A stretch of 5,385 bases of DNA from the NCBI GenBank assembly GCA_028290165.1, contig JAQGKJ010000108.1, forward strand, positions 1-5,385, in the 5' to 3' direction. The notes beneath the pieces were generated by a model, which made no database searches, was not told the origin of the DNA, and was given only the letters and a program-made list of their open reading frames with translations. Each line of letters begins with the position of its first letter. Position 1 is the first letter of the stretch. The DNA comes from Bradyrhizobium sp. Its GTDB lineage: Bacteria > Pseudomonadota > Alphaproteobacteria > Rhizobiales > Xanthobacteraceae. The position numbers and the translations under genes were made by a program. This document shows positions 1 to 5,258 of the stretch, one piece after another.

Positions 1-116
1 GGATAGGCCTCGATATTGAGTTGCTTGAACGCGATCAGGCCGCCGATCATCACGACGGCGAACAGGCCCACCATCAAATAGCGGCGGCTGACGGCAATGG
101 CGACAAGGCGATCCAT
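1..116 (-). CDS. RND heavy-metal efflux pump, inner-membrane permease (CzcA/CusA type), N-terminal fragment
   Basis: This is the start of a gene that runs off the left edge; 38 complete codons are visible. The product begins MDRLVAIAVSRRYLMVG, followed by a hydrophobic helix (about residues 13-30) and then KQLNIEAYP. A short cytoplasmic N-terminus, one membrane helix and an 'LNIEAYP' motif entering the periplasmic porter domain are characteristic of heavy-metal RND transporters (HME-RND), where the equivalent motif precedes a P-rich segment. Full-length members are about 1,000-1,050 aa, form trimers and use the proton gradient to drive export. The ATG lies 30 bp after the stop of the adaptor gene, so the two are almost certainly one transcript. 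The ribosome binding site is weak (GAAAG about 12 nt upstream), which fits translation coupled to the upstream gene. The family call is strong; the substrate (Co/Zn/Cd, Cu/Ag, Ni or an organic compound) cannot be read from this fragment. Confidence 0.88.
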   Translation of the reverse strand, partial: MDRLVAIAVSRRYLMVGLFAVVMIGGLIAFKQLNIEAY

Positions 117-146
117 TCAGATCGGAGCTTTCAATGGGTGAATGAG

Positions 147-1391
147 TTAGCTGCCGGATGCAGCGCGGTCGATGAACAGGCTGCCCTTGGTGACGATCTG
201 CTCGCCGGGTTTCAAGTTGCCGTCGACCTCGACGAGGTTGCCATTGGTGAGGCCGGTCTTGATCTGGCGCAGTTCGATCGACTTGTCCTCGTGCGCGACC
301 CAGACCCGGACCTGATCGCCCTCATAGATCAACGCCTGCTTCGGCACGCCGACGGCCCCGTGATCGCCGGCCGAATAGATCGTCACATTGGCGAACATCT
401 CCGGCTTCAGGAGGCCGTCCTTGTTATCGATCGTGGCGCGGACCAGTAGCCGGCGCGTCGCGGGATCGATTGCGGCGGCAACATAGTCGATGTGCGCCGT
501 CAATGGGCGGCCTGGTAGTGCCAGCACATTGAAAACGATCTCCTGCCCCACCGAAACCTTCGACGCATCGGTTTCGCGCACGAAGGCGGTGAGCCAGACC
601 GTGGAGAGATCGCCGATCACAAATACCGGATCGCTGGCGCCGGAGTTCACATACTGGCCGGGACCGACCTTCCGCTGCACGACCGTGCCTGCGATCGGCG
701 AGAAGATGGTGGTATTCGGATCGATGCGGCCTTTTTCCTGAAAGGCTGCGATGATCTCGTCGCTGAAGCCTAGAATTCGCAATTTGTTATGCGCCGCCTC
801 CAGCGCGGTTTGCGACGAGCGCAGATCGTTCTGCGCCTGGATCAGCGTTGCCTGGCTCTGCTGATAATCCTTCAGCGGAACGGCCTTGCCCTCGAACAGA
901 TCCTTGGCGCGCTTGTCCTGGATCTGCGCCAGATCCACCGCCGACTTGGCCTTGTTCAACGCGGTCACGGCCGCGATGAGATCGTTTTGCGCCTGCACCG
1001 TGTCGCCGGCTTCGATCACGAACAGCGGCTGCCGCTGCGTGACGCTGTCGCCCGGCCGGACCAGCAGCTTCATGACCCGGCCGGCATAGGGCGAAAACAC
1101 CGGGGTCGAGCGATCTTCATCGACCGCGATCTTGCCTTCGGTAACGGTCTCGGCCCGGAAAGTCCGCTTGGTCACGGGCTCGATGGTCAGGCTGGCCCAT
1201 TCGGCCGGGGTCGGGGTATAGCGCTGCGATCCCTTGCGGGACTGGCTCGAGACTTCGGAATGCCCTTCCCTTGCGCCGGTGACGTGCACAAGCCCATACA
1301 GAGCGCCGCCGCCAAGCACCAGCAGGGCCGTGCCGACGGCCAGCTTTTTCCGGTTAAACATCTGTAATCGCTGGATAACTTCCGGCAGCAT
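147..1391 (-). CDS. RND efflux periplasmic adaptor subunit (HlyD/CzcB/CusB family membrane fusion protein)
   Basis: The adaptor links the inner-membrane RND pump to an outer-membrane channel. Numbered from the first ATG (414 aa): a basic N-terminus (NRKK, 13-16) and a hydrophobic anchor or signal segment (18-38); a beta-barrel entry strand (67-95); a first lipoyl half-motif (PYAGRVMKLLVRPGDSV, 101-117); a helical hairpin rich in Q/A/K heptads (about 130-206); a second lipoyl half (FSPIAGTVVQRKVGPGQYV, 230-248); a beta-barrel domain (256-340, with DPATRRLLVRATIDN); and a membrane-proximal domain (345-409). Length and order are normal for the CzcB/CusB group. I see no Met triad like that used by CusB to bind Cu/Ag, and no His-rich N-terminal extension, so the metal is unknown. 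The start is uncertain: an internal ATG at 1361 (MFNRKK) would give 404 aa and puts the basic residues right after the start; neither start has a convincing Shine-Dalgarno. The pump gene follows 30 bp downstream. No outer-membrane factor gene is in the window. Confidence 0.93.
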   Translation of the reverse strand: MLPEVIQRLQMFNRKKLAVGTALLVLGGGALYGLVHVTGAREGHSEVSSQSRKGSQRYTPTPAEWASLTIEPVTKRTFRAETVTEGKIAVDEDRSTPVFSPYAGRVMKLLVRPGDSVTQRQPLFVIEAGDTVQAQNDLIAAVTALNKAKSAVDLAQIQDKRAKDLFEGKAVPLKDYQQSQATLIQAQNDLRSSQTALEAAHNKLRILGFSDEIIAAFQEKGRIDPNTTIFSPIAGTVVQRKVGPGQYVNSGASDPVFVIGDLSTVWLTAFVRETDASKVSVGQEIVFNVLALPGRPLTAHIDYVAAAIDPATRRLLVRATIDNKDGLLKPEMFANVTIYSAGDHGAVGVPKQALIYEGDQVRVWVAHEDKSIELRQIKTGLTNGNLVEVDGNLKPGEQIVTKGSLFIDRAASGS

Positions 1392-1443
1392 GGGGTCCAG
1401 TCACTTCGGCGATGATTCCGGCAATGACTGCCTCATCGGTGCG

Positions 1444-1473
1444 CTAATAGTGCCCATTTGACGTTTCAAACAA
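1444..1473 (-). promoter_or_regulatory. Candidate sigma70-like promoter for the efflux operon
   Basis: Read on the minus strand there is TTGTTT (1468-1473), an 18-bp spacer, and TATTAG (1444-1449), about 50 bp before the adaptor ATG at 1391. The match to consensus is moderate only. The -35 hexamer overlaps a small palindrome, gtttcaaac (1463-1471), and an inverted pair TTGA/TCAA (1458-1469), which could be an operator. This is inference from spacing and hexamers; alphaproteobacterial promoters are often too degenerate to call by eye. Confidence 0.25.
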
Positions 1474-1502
1474 CCTAAAAACTCGAATAGCGCTAGCGTT
1501 TA

Positions 1503-1562
1503 GAGTTAAAATTTTGAGAGGCGAGTCTTAATTTTGAAAGACAGACCTTTTTCTGAAAGACA
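1503..1562. repeat. Three degenerate tandem direct repeats of about 20 bp upstream of the efflux operon
   Basis: On the plus strand three related units lie end to end: 1503-1522 (gagttaaaattttgagaggc), 1523-1543 (begins gagtcttaattttgaaag) and 1544-1562 (gacctttttctgaaagaca). The shared pattern is GA(G/C), a T/A-rich core, then TGA(A/G)AG. The unit length of 19-21 bp is about two helical turns, so the units face the same side of the DNA. The middle unit is also an imperfect hairpin, GTCTT/AAGAC (1525-1529 with 1538-1542). The tract is clearly more AT-rich than the genes beside it. It sits 112-171 bp upstream of the adaptor start and just after the CoA-transferase stop. A binding array for a response regulator or similar protein is possible; a decayed repeat is the alternative. 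Confidence 0.45.
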
Positions 1563-1573
1563 AATCGTGGGCC

Positions 1574-2971
1574 TCAATGCAGCGCCGGCCATTGCGGCAC
1601 GTGGCTGCCGAGCGGCATCGCCGGGCGCGCCCAGAATGCCGGCGTTCTCGACAGTGTGGCCGAATGGCTGACGGCGCCCAGCGGACCGAAGCCGGAAGGT
1701 ACCTCCTCGACAAAGGGTCTGACCGCGTCGCCTTTCAAATCCTCGGTCTTGAACCCGTCGGCGACACGGCCGAGATTCCACAGCCATCGTCCGGACTGCG
1801 CCAGCGACACGCGGACATGCCAGCTGCCGCCTTCGCGCGACTGGTGCGCCTTCGCCATCATCGCGCCCAACGCCGTCAGATAGCCGGTTGAGTGATCGAG
1901 CATTTGCGCCGGCAATTCCTTCGGGCCCTCGACGCCTGCCGCCTTGCCTTCGGCATGATTGAAACCGGTTGAGGTCTGCACCAGCGAGTCGAAGCCGCGG
2001 CGCTCGGCCCACGGCCCGGCATGGCCGTAAGCCGACAGCGAGACATAAACGATGCCGGGATTGATCCGGGCTGCGTCCTCCGGCGAGAAACCGAGCGCCG
2101 CGAGCGCGCGCGGACGGTAGCCTTGCGAGAAAATATCCGCTTCCGCCAACAGCTCGCGCAACACGCCACGCCCTTGCTCGCTTTTGAGTTCGACAAAACT
2201 CGTCAGCTTGCCGCGGCCGGTATCGATGGTGAGCCACGGGATCGCCGGCAGGTCGGGACCGGAGATCAACAATACATCGGCGCCATGCACGGCCAGCGTA
2301 CGCCCCGCGACGGGACCAGCAATCACGCGCGACAGGTCGAGCACGCGGACGCCCGCGAGCGGGCGGTCGCCGGCGGGCCACGGTTTTGGCGCGGCCTCGC
2401 CGATTTTCTCGATGCTTATCGTCGGCAGTGCCGCAAGCTCTTTGGCGTGAGGCAACGCTGACCATTCCTCATAGGGGCGCATCATCGCGACCACGCCGCC
2501 GGCGGCATAGGCCGCGGTCTCGAAGGCTTCGGCATCACAACGCATCAGCGCGGCCTGGACATCGTTGCGCTCCGGCTTGCAGTTCAAAACCTTGCAGACA
2601 GCGTCGCGGTGATGCCTGAAATTGGTGTGCAGCCGCACGAAGCGCTGGTCGCGGGTCTTGTAGATTCCCGCAATCGCGTCCCATGCCATCGGAGAACCCT
2701 TGCCGTCGACGCGCAAATAACGTTCGCTGCGGCATTCGACGACGGCATGACACATGTCGACCGCGACATCCTGCGATTGGCCGCTGCGCAATTTCCAAAT
2801 CTGCGCCGCTGCCAGGCCAGCCGCGGCAATACTGACCTGCGCCGCGGCGGCGACGCGAAACGATGACGGCAGTTGCGGCTCTTGTCCTGTCAACGTGACA
2901 GTATCGAGCGCCGCAGCATCGCCGCCGGCCGAGGTCCAGAGGTCGGTCAGGATTTGGCGAGGCGTTTGCAT
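1574..2971 (-). CDS. Family III CoA-transferase (CaiB/BaiF), 465 aa, with C-half-like segment placed first
   Basis: Family III enzymes move CoA between carboxylic acids through an aspartyl-CoA thioester, normally in the cytoplasm. Residues 203-445 carry the usual N-terminal Rossmann part: PLAGVRVLDLSRVIAGP (204-220), GADVLLI (230-236), the ADIFSQGYRPRALAALGF stretch (278-295), NPGIVYVSLSAYGHAGPW (304-321) and RRGFDSLVQTSTGF (324-337). Asp359 in MLDHSTGYLTALGA aligns with the catalytic Asp of formyl-CoA transferase (GDSNSG context). Residues 39-195 look like the part that normally follows the catalytic Asp: AAGLAAAQIWKLRSGQSQDVAVDM, then a domain ending in EEWSALPHAKELAALPTISIEKIG. The order thus appears permuted, or the protein is a shortened tandem fusion. 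The start at 2971 is chosen for its AAGGAA ribosome binding site 7 nt upstream; the frame stays open further upstream but without typical coding sequence. No partner gene is adjacent, so the substrate is unknown. Confidence 0.9.
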   Translation of the reverse strand: MQTPRQILTDLWTSAGGDAAALDTVTLTGQEPQLPSSFRVAAAAQVSIAAAGLAAAQIWKLRSGQSQDVAVDMCHAVVECRSERYLRVDGKGSPMAWDAIAGIYKTRDQRFVRLHTNFRHHRDAVCKVLNCKPERNDVQAALMRCDAEAFETAAYAAGGVVAMMRPYEEWSALPHAKELAALPTISIEKIGEAAPKPWPAGDRPLAGVRVLDLSRVIAGPVAGRTLAVHGADVLLISGPDLPAIPWLTIDTGRGKLTSFVELKSEQGRGVLRELLAEADIFSQGYRPRALAALGFSPEDAARINPGIVYVSLSAYGHAGPWAERRGFDSLVQTSTGFNHAEGKAAGVEGPKELPAQMLDHSTGYLTALGAMMAKAHQSREGGSWHVRVSLAQSGRWLWNLGRVADGFKTEDLKGDAVRPFVEEVPSGFGPLGAVSHSATLSRTPAFWARPAMPLGSHVPQWPALH

Positions 2972-2977
2972 GGGGGA

Positions 2978-2983
2978 TTCCTT
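2978..2983 (-). promoter_or_regulatory. Ribosome binding site deciding the CoA-transferase start
   Basis: The minus strand reads AAGGAATCCCCC before the ATG at 2971. The AGGA core is 7 nt from the start codon, an ideal distance. It supports MQTPRQ as the N-terminus over the in-frame upstream ATGs at about 3055 and 3193. Confidence 0.75.
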
Positions 2984-3044
2984 GAAAGGCGCCGCAACGT
3001 TATCACTGCTGTCATCATCCGCAAAAGCGACCTTACAGTTATTA

Positions 3045-3064
3045 CGAGGAGACATGACTCCTCG
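3045..3064. repeat. Perfect 7-bp inverted repeat in the CoA-transferase leader
   Basis: The arms cgaggag (3045-3051) and ctcctcg (3058-3064) are separated by acatga. The centre is 84 bp upstream of the CoA-transferase start. It could be an operator or an RNA hairpin in the leader. On the minus strand the loop contains an in-frame ATG preceded closely by GAGGAG, so the hairpin would also bury a spurious start site. Confidence 0.4.
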
Positions 3065-3122
3065 ATCTCGCGGCACGATGCGCCCGAGTTTTGCATGTAT
3101 CTCGCGCCCAAATGAGGGCGTG

Positions 3123-3220
3123 GGGAATGCCGGGCGCCCAGTGCACCCGCAGCCTCGTGTGCAAAAGTAGAAAGCACACGAGTTAGTCACCACAGGTCCA
3201 CCAGAATACCCGGCATTCCC
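3123..3220. repeat. Nested stem-loop at the 5' end of the repeat
   Basis: A perfect 12-bp outer stem (3123-3134 with 3209-3220) encloses a perfect 9-bp inner stem (3154-3162 with 3174-3182, loop of 11 nt). There is no T-run directly after either arm, so it is not a standard intrinsic terminator, but as RNA it would fold strongly and could stabilise or end transcripts coming from the ChrB_C operon. Confidence 0.7.
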
Positions 3221-3491
3221 GCACGCAATGGTTTTAACGGTTTCCTTCGTGCTCTCCCCGGTGATCGGCTTGTTGTCACCGTCATCGGCGGATTAAGGTT
3301 TTGTCCGGCCCGGTTGGGCTTTCAAAACCTCCGCCAACTTGACGCCAGCGCCGGGGCGTCAGGACCACACGACTTCGCCGTCCGCATCAACATCTTTCGT
3401 CTGCTCGCTGTTAATCGCTCACGGGCTTGAACCCGCCCCGCGATGACATCGCGCGCTCGACGCTGCCGCGTCCACCGCATCCCATCCCAAC

Positions 3492-3602
3492 GTTCGTGAC
3501 GATGGCCAACGCCCCTCTTGGGGACGGGACGGCAGTAGTTCTAGAAATGATTTGCCCGACGGCGAAAGCGGAATATTTTTTCAAGAGGGGCTAGACACGA
3601 AC
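3492..3602. repeat. 3' module of the repeat: paired arms around an AT-rich core
   Basis: Two inverted pairs are nested: gttcgtg (3492-3498) with cacgaac (3596-3602), and gcccctcttg (3511-3520) with caagaggggc (3582-3591). The left inner arm can also fold locally as CCCC-TCTT-GGGG. The core contains a tgatttgcccg block (3548-3558) that recurs at 3619-3629, and a T-run at 3575-3581. Confidence 0.6.
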
Positions 3603-3640
3603 ATCGCCGAGATCGCAGTGATTTGCCCGTCGGGCAAGTC

Positions 3641-3784
3641 AGCGGATGCGATCGCGTCGAACATATCTGCTAGGCAGCCAGAGCTGGCATCACCTGAGAC
3701 GCGAAGACTTCGGCTTTGATCCAAAGCGGAGGTTGGTTGGTAGTAGATTCTGACGTGTCGGCATCTGCTGTCAAAAGGCGAGTA
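3641..3784. other. Spacer without a recognisable gene; two adjacent small palindromes
   Basis: Between the repeat and the ChrB_C stop codon I see no gene. The only structure is cgaag-a-cttcg (3702-3712) directly abutting gctttg-atc-caaagc (3713-3727). They lie 58-83 bp after the ChrB_C stop and could act as a weak transcript end, but no U-tract follows on the minus strand. Confidence 0.35.
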
Positions 3785-4249
3785 TCAGCTCATGAAGTCG
3801 CCGTGCGGCTTGCCGCGCTTTACCATCTCGTGGCAATACGCGTAGAGCGCATCGTAGACGATCCACTCCGCCGCATTTTGTGCGTGGTCGTCCTTGTAGC
3901 CGAGATGCCGGAAGCCTTCGGCGACAGCTTCGAGGCCCGGTCCCTCCGGCTGGTGGTACAGCGTGTTATCGGTGTCGGCGCCGTTGACGATCCGCCCAAG
4001 TAACATCAGCGCGGGGTCGCCGGTAAGCTTGTACTTTTTCAGGATAGCTTCGAACGAGCATTCCTTGCCGTGATGGCCAAGCTCAACATCTTTGACGTCG
4101 TAGGGAATGGCGTCGAGGCGCTTCGCCTCCGCCATCACCTTCTCCGCCGGCACAAACACAAACTCGGCGTCCTTGTCGACGAACTTCTTGATGAGCCATG
4201 GACAGGCGACGCGGTCGACCTTGACCTTTTCGCGGGTGATCCATTTCAT
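3785..4249 (-). CDS. Stand-alone ChrB C-terminal-domain protein (chromate-resistance family)
   Basis: The product is 154 aa and consists only of the ChrB C-terminal domain. Visible family marks are the opening KWITREKVKVDRVACPWLIKKF (2-23), AEFVFVPAE (28-36), DVELGHHGKECSFEAIL (54-70) with the HHG.C.FE signature, LGRIVNGADTD (84-94), and a C-terminal helix with EWIVYDALYAYCHE (128-141). In full-length ChrB (about 300 aa) this domain follows an N-terminal regulatory region, and ChrB acts as a chromate-responsive regulator of chrA; short proteins with this domain alone are common and mostly uncharacterised. His59, His60, Cys64 and Cys16 are plausible metal or redox ligands, by inference. The start is fixed by an exact AGGAGG 7 nt upstream. 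It follows the beta-propeller gene by 37 bp, so both probably share a transcript. No chromate transporter gene is seen in the window. Confidence 0.9.
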   Translation of the reverse strand: MKWITREKVKVDRVACPWLIKKFVDKDAEFVFVPAEKVMAEAKRLDAIPYDVKDVELGHHGKECSFEAILKKYKLTGDPALMLLGRIVNGADTDNTLYHQPEGPGLEAVAEGFRHLGYKDDHAQNAAEWIVYDALYAYCHEMVKRGKPHGDFMS

Positions 4250-4256
4250 GCTGAGT

Positions 4257-4262
4257 CCTCCT
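4257..4262 (-). promoter_or_regulatory. Strong ribosome binding site of the ChrB_C gene
   Basis: A full AGGAGG on the minus strand is 7 nt from the ATG at 4249. It decides the start in favour of MKWITREK over an in-frame upstream ATG at 4318, which would overlap the end of the propeller gene. It is the best ribosome binding site in the window and implies this second gene is translated well. Confidence 0.82.
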
Positions 4263-4286
4263 GTGCAGTTGTTGTGTCCGCGGGCA

Positions 4287-5183
4287 TCAGCCGTCCGAAA
4301 GGACAAGAATCCCGCCATGCGCGGGTGAAATCACGTACAACCGGTCCGGCGCCACCAGCGCCGTCGTGTGAGCGCCCGCGCCGGTCACGGTTCGCGTACC
4401 ATGGCCGTTGCGCGGATCAATGGTTTCGACAAGCCCAGGCTCCCCGATGGCGACATGGACGAGTCCGGTTGCCGGGTTGAAGAACGTTACATCGGGCGGG
4501 CCTGCGATCGGCCAGACGTTGGTAACTTCGCCCGAAGAGCTGTCTATCTCAACCAAAGTTGAATCATCGCAGGCAACATAAAGCCGGCCCCTGGAATGAT
4601 CGATATCGAGACCGTGGGCGCCTGATGAGGAGATTTTCCAATGCGTTACCGCACCGAGGTCGGGCAGGCGCGCCACCAGCACCATCGAGGGCTCGCGGAT
4701 GCAAAGGAATACCCGCTCGACGGCTGCATCGGTCACGCACCAGCGCGGCCGTCCCGGCAGGTCGATCGACACATGCTTGTGATCGCTCAATCCGAATAGC
4801 TGCAGCGTCGGCGCTTCTTCGTCGTCGCCGATGCAGGCTGCGATCGCGAGGCCAGATCGCGCCACGATCACAGCGCCGTTCGGTCGCGCGCCGGTCTTGA
4901 ACACGGCACGGGTTTCCAAGGTGCCGGCATCAAGATGGGCGACGCTGGCGCTGCCACGGTTGGTTACCAGGATCTGTCCGTCGTCGGCGACGGCGCCGGC
5001 CACGCCGGGAAATCCCGGCAGCGTCGCAAGGTGCCTGCCGGCGTCGTGGTCGATCACCTCGACGCAGTCGCGCGTGGTGTGTGCAACAAAGACACGCCGG
5101 CTCTTCGTATCGAAGGCAGCGTGATCAAACTCGCTGCCCACGGCACCTGGTATGAGGATGGTTCCGACTATTTTCAGGGACAT
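4287..5183 (-). CDS. YncE/YVTN-type seven-bladed beta-propeller protein
   Basis: The product is 298 aa without a signal peptide (starts MSLKIVGTILIPGAVG), so it is probably cytoplasmic, unlike periplasmic YncE. It contains about seven repeated blade segments of the form (R/G)-hydrophobic-V-A-x(n)-hydrophobic-D-x-G: RRVFVAH..VEVIDHDAG (29-49), ILVTNRGSASVAHLDAG (71-87), LAIAACIGD.. (112-131), RVFLCIREPSMVLVARL (157-173), RLYVACDDSTLVEIDSSSG (200-218), LVHVAIGEPGLVETIDPRNG (241-260) and RLYVISPAHGGILVLSDG (281-298). The family serves as a binding scaffold; no catalytic residues or specific ligand can be named. A GAGG 5 nt upstream of the ATG supports the start at 5183. It is the first gene of a likely two-gene operon with the ChrB_C gene. 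Only 75 bp separate it from the stop of the IS630 transposase, so its original promoter or upstream neighbour may have been displaced. Confidence 0.85.
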   Translation of the reverse strand: MSLKIVGTILIPGAVGSEFDHAAFDTKSRRVFVAHTTRDCVEVIDHDAGRHLATLPGFPGVAGAVADDGQILVTNRGSASVAHLDAGTLETRAVFKTGARPNGAVIVARSGLAIAACIGDDEEAPTLQLFGLSDHKHVSIDLPGRPRWCVTDAAVERVFLCIREPSMVLVARLPDLGAVTHWKISSSGAHGLDIDHSRGRLYVACDDSTLVEIDSSSGEVTNVWPIAGPPDVTFFNPATGLVHVAIGEPGLVETIDPRNGHGTRTVTGAGAHTTALVAPDRLYVISPAHGGILVLSDG

Positions 5184-5258
5184 GACGACCTCGCGGCGCC
5201 CCGCGCGCTATCTGTTGCGCTGAAAACAATCGGAGAATGGAAGAAAAGAAAACCGGCC
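5184..5258 (-). promoter_or_regulatory. Leader between the IS630 transposase stop and the propeller gene
   Basis: This 75-bp stretch must hold the ribosome binding site (GAGG at 5189-5192) and either a promoter or read-through from the IS. On the minus strand a pyrimidine-rich block (TTTTCTTTTCTTCC, about 5239-5252) is followed by GATTGTTTTC. I cannot pair a good -35 with a good -10. The terminal inverted repeat of the IS is also expected in here, but its partner end lies outside the window. Confidence 0.3.

Larger units (their letters stand above)
3122..3640. repeat. Long structured intergenic repeat of a Bradyrhizobium type, with nested hairpins
   Basis: This stretch has no credible reading frame but is full of inverted repeats. 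The 5' module has outer arms gggaatgccggg (3123-3134) and cccggcattccc (3209-3220), with an inner 9-bp stem ctcgtgtgc/gcacacgag (3154-3162 with 3174-3182) around an A-rich loop. The middle has GGCGG..AGGTTTTG (3287-3303) facing CAAAACCT.CCGCC (3323-3335), GACGCC/GGCGTC (3341-3360) and gcgatg/catcgc (3440-3452). The 3' module has gcccctcttg (3511-3520) facing caagaggggc (3582-3591), flanked by gttcgtg/cacgaac (3492-3498 with 3596-3602), and ends in the near-palindrome ttgcccg-t-cgggcaa (3623-3637). I recognise the wording of this element (for example the 'GGGAATGCCGGG' and 'CGTTCGTGACGATGGCC' blocks) from intergenic repeats in Bradyrhizobium genomes; I know no accepted name. Its exact ends are inferred from the outermost paired arms. 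Confidence 0.72.

Noticed and set aside
789..1367. A 192-codon plus-strand open frame opposite the adaptor gene
   Set aside because: It is Arg/Leu/Gly-rich without motifs and lies fully antisense to a well-supported gene.
1398..1454. Possible 18-aa leader peptide (MGTISAPMRQ...) on the minus strand before the adaptor
   Set aside because: There is no ribosome binding site and no run of regulatory codons, and such a short frame is expected by chance.
1506..2465. A 319-codon minus-strand open frame across the 3' half of the CoA-transferase gene
   Set aside because: It is very Arg/Ala/Gly-rich with no family features, and the overlapping CoA-transferase frame has clear motifs throughout. It is a GC-driven shadow.
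2972..3193. N-terminal extension of the CoA-transferase to upstream ATGs (74 more residues)
   Set aside because: The extension has a Cys/Arg/Ser-rich, non-coding look, begins inside the repeat region, and the 2971 start has an excellent ribosome binding site.
3123..3220. CRISPR repeat or tRNA-like structure
   Set aside because: There are no regularly spaced identical repeats, and no cloverleaf or T-loop sequence; it is a pair of nested inverted repeats.
3716..4003. A 95-codon plus-strand open frame opposite the ChrB_C gene
   Set aside because: It is antisense to a gene with clear family signatures and a perfect ribosome binding site, and has no recognisable domain.
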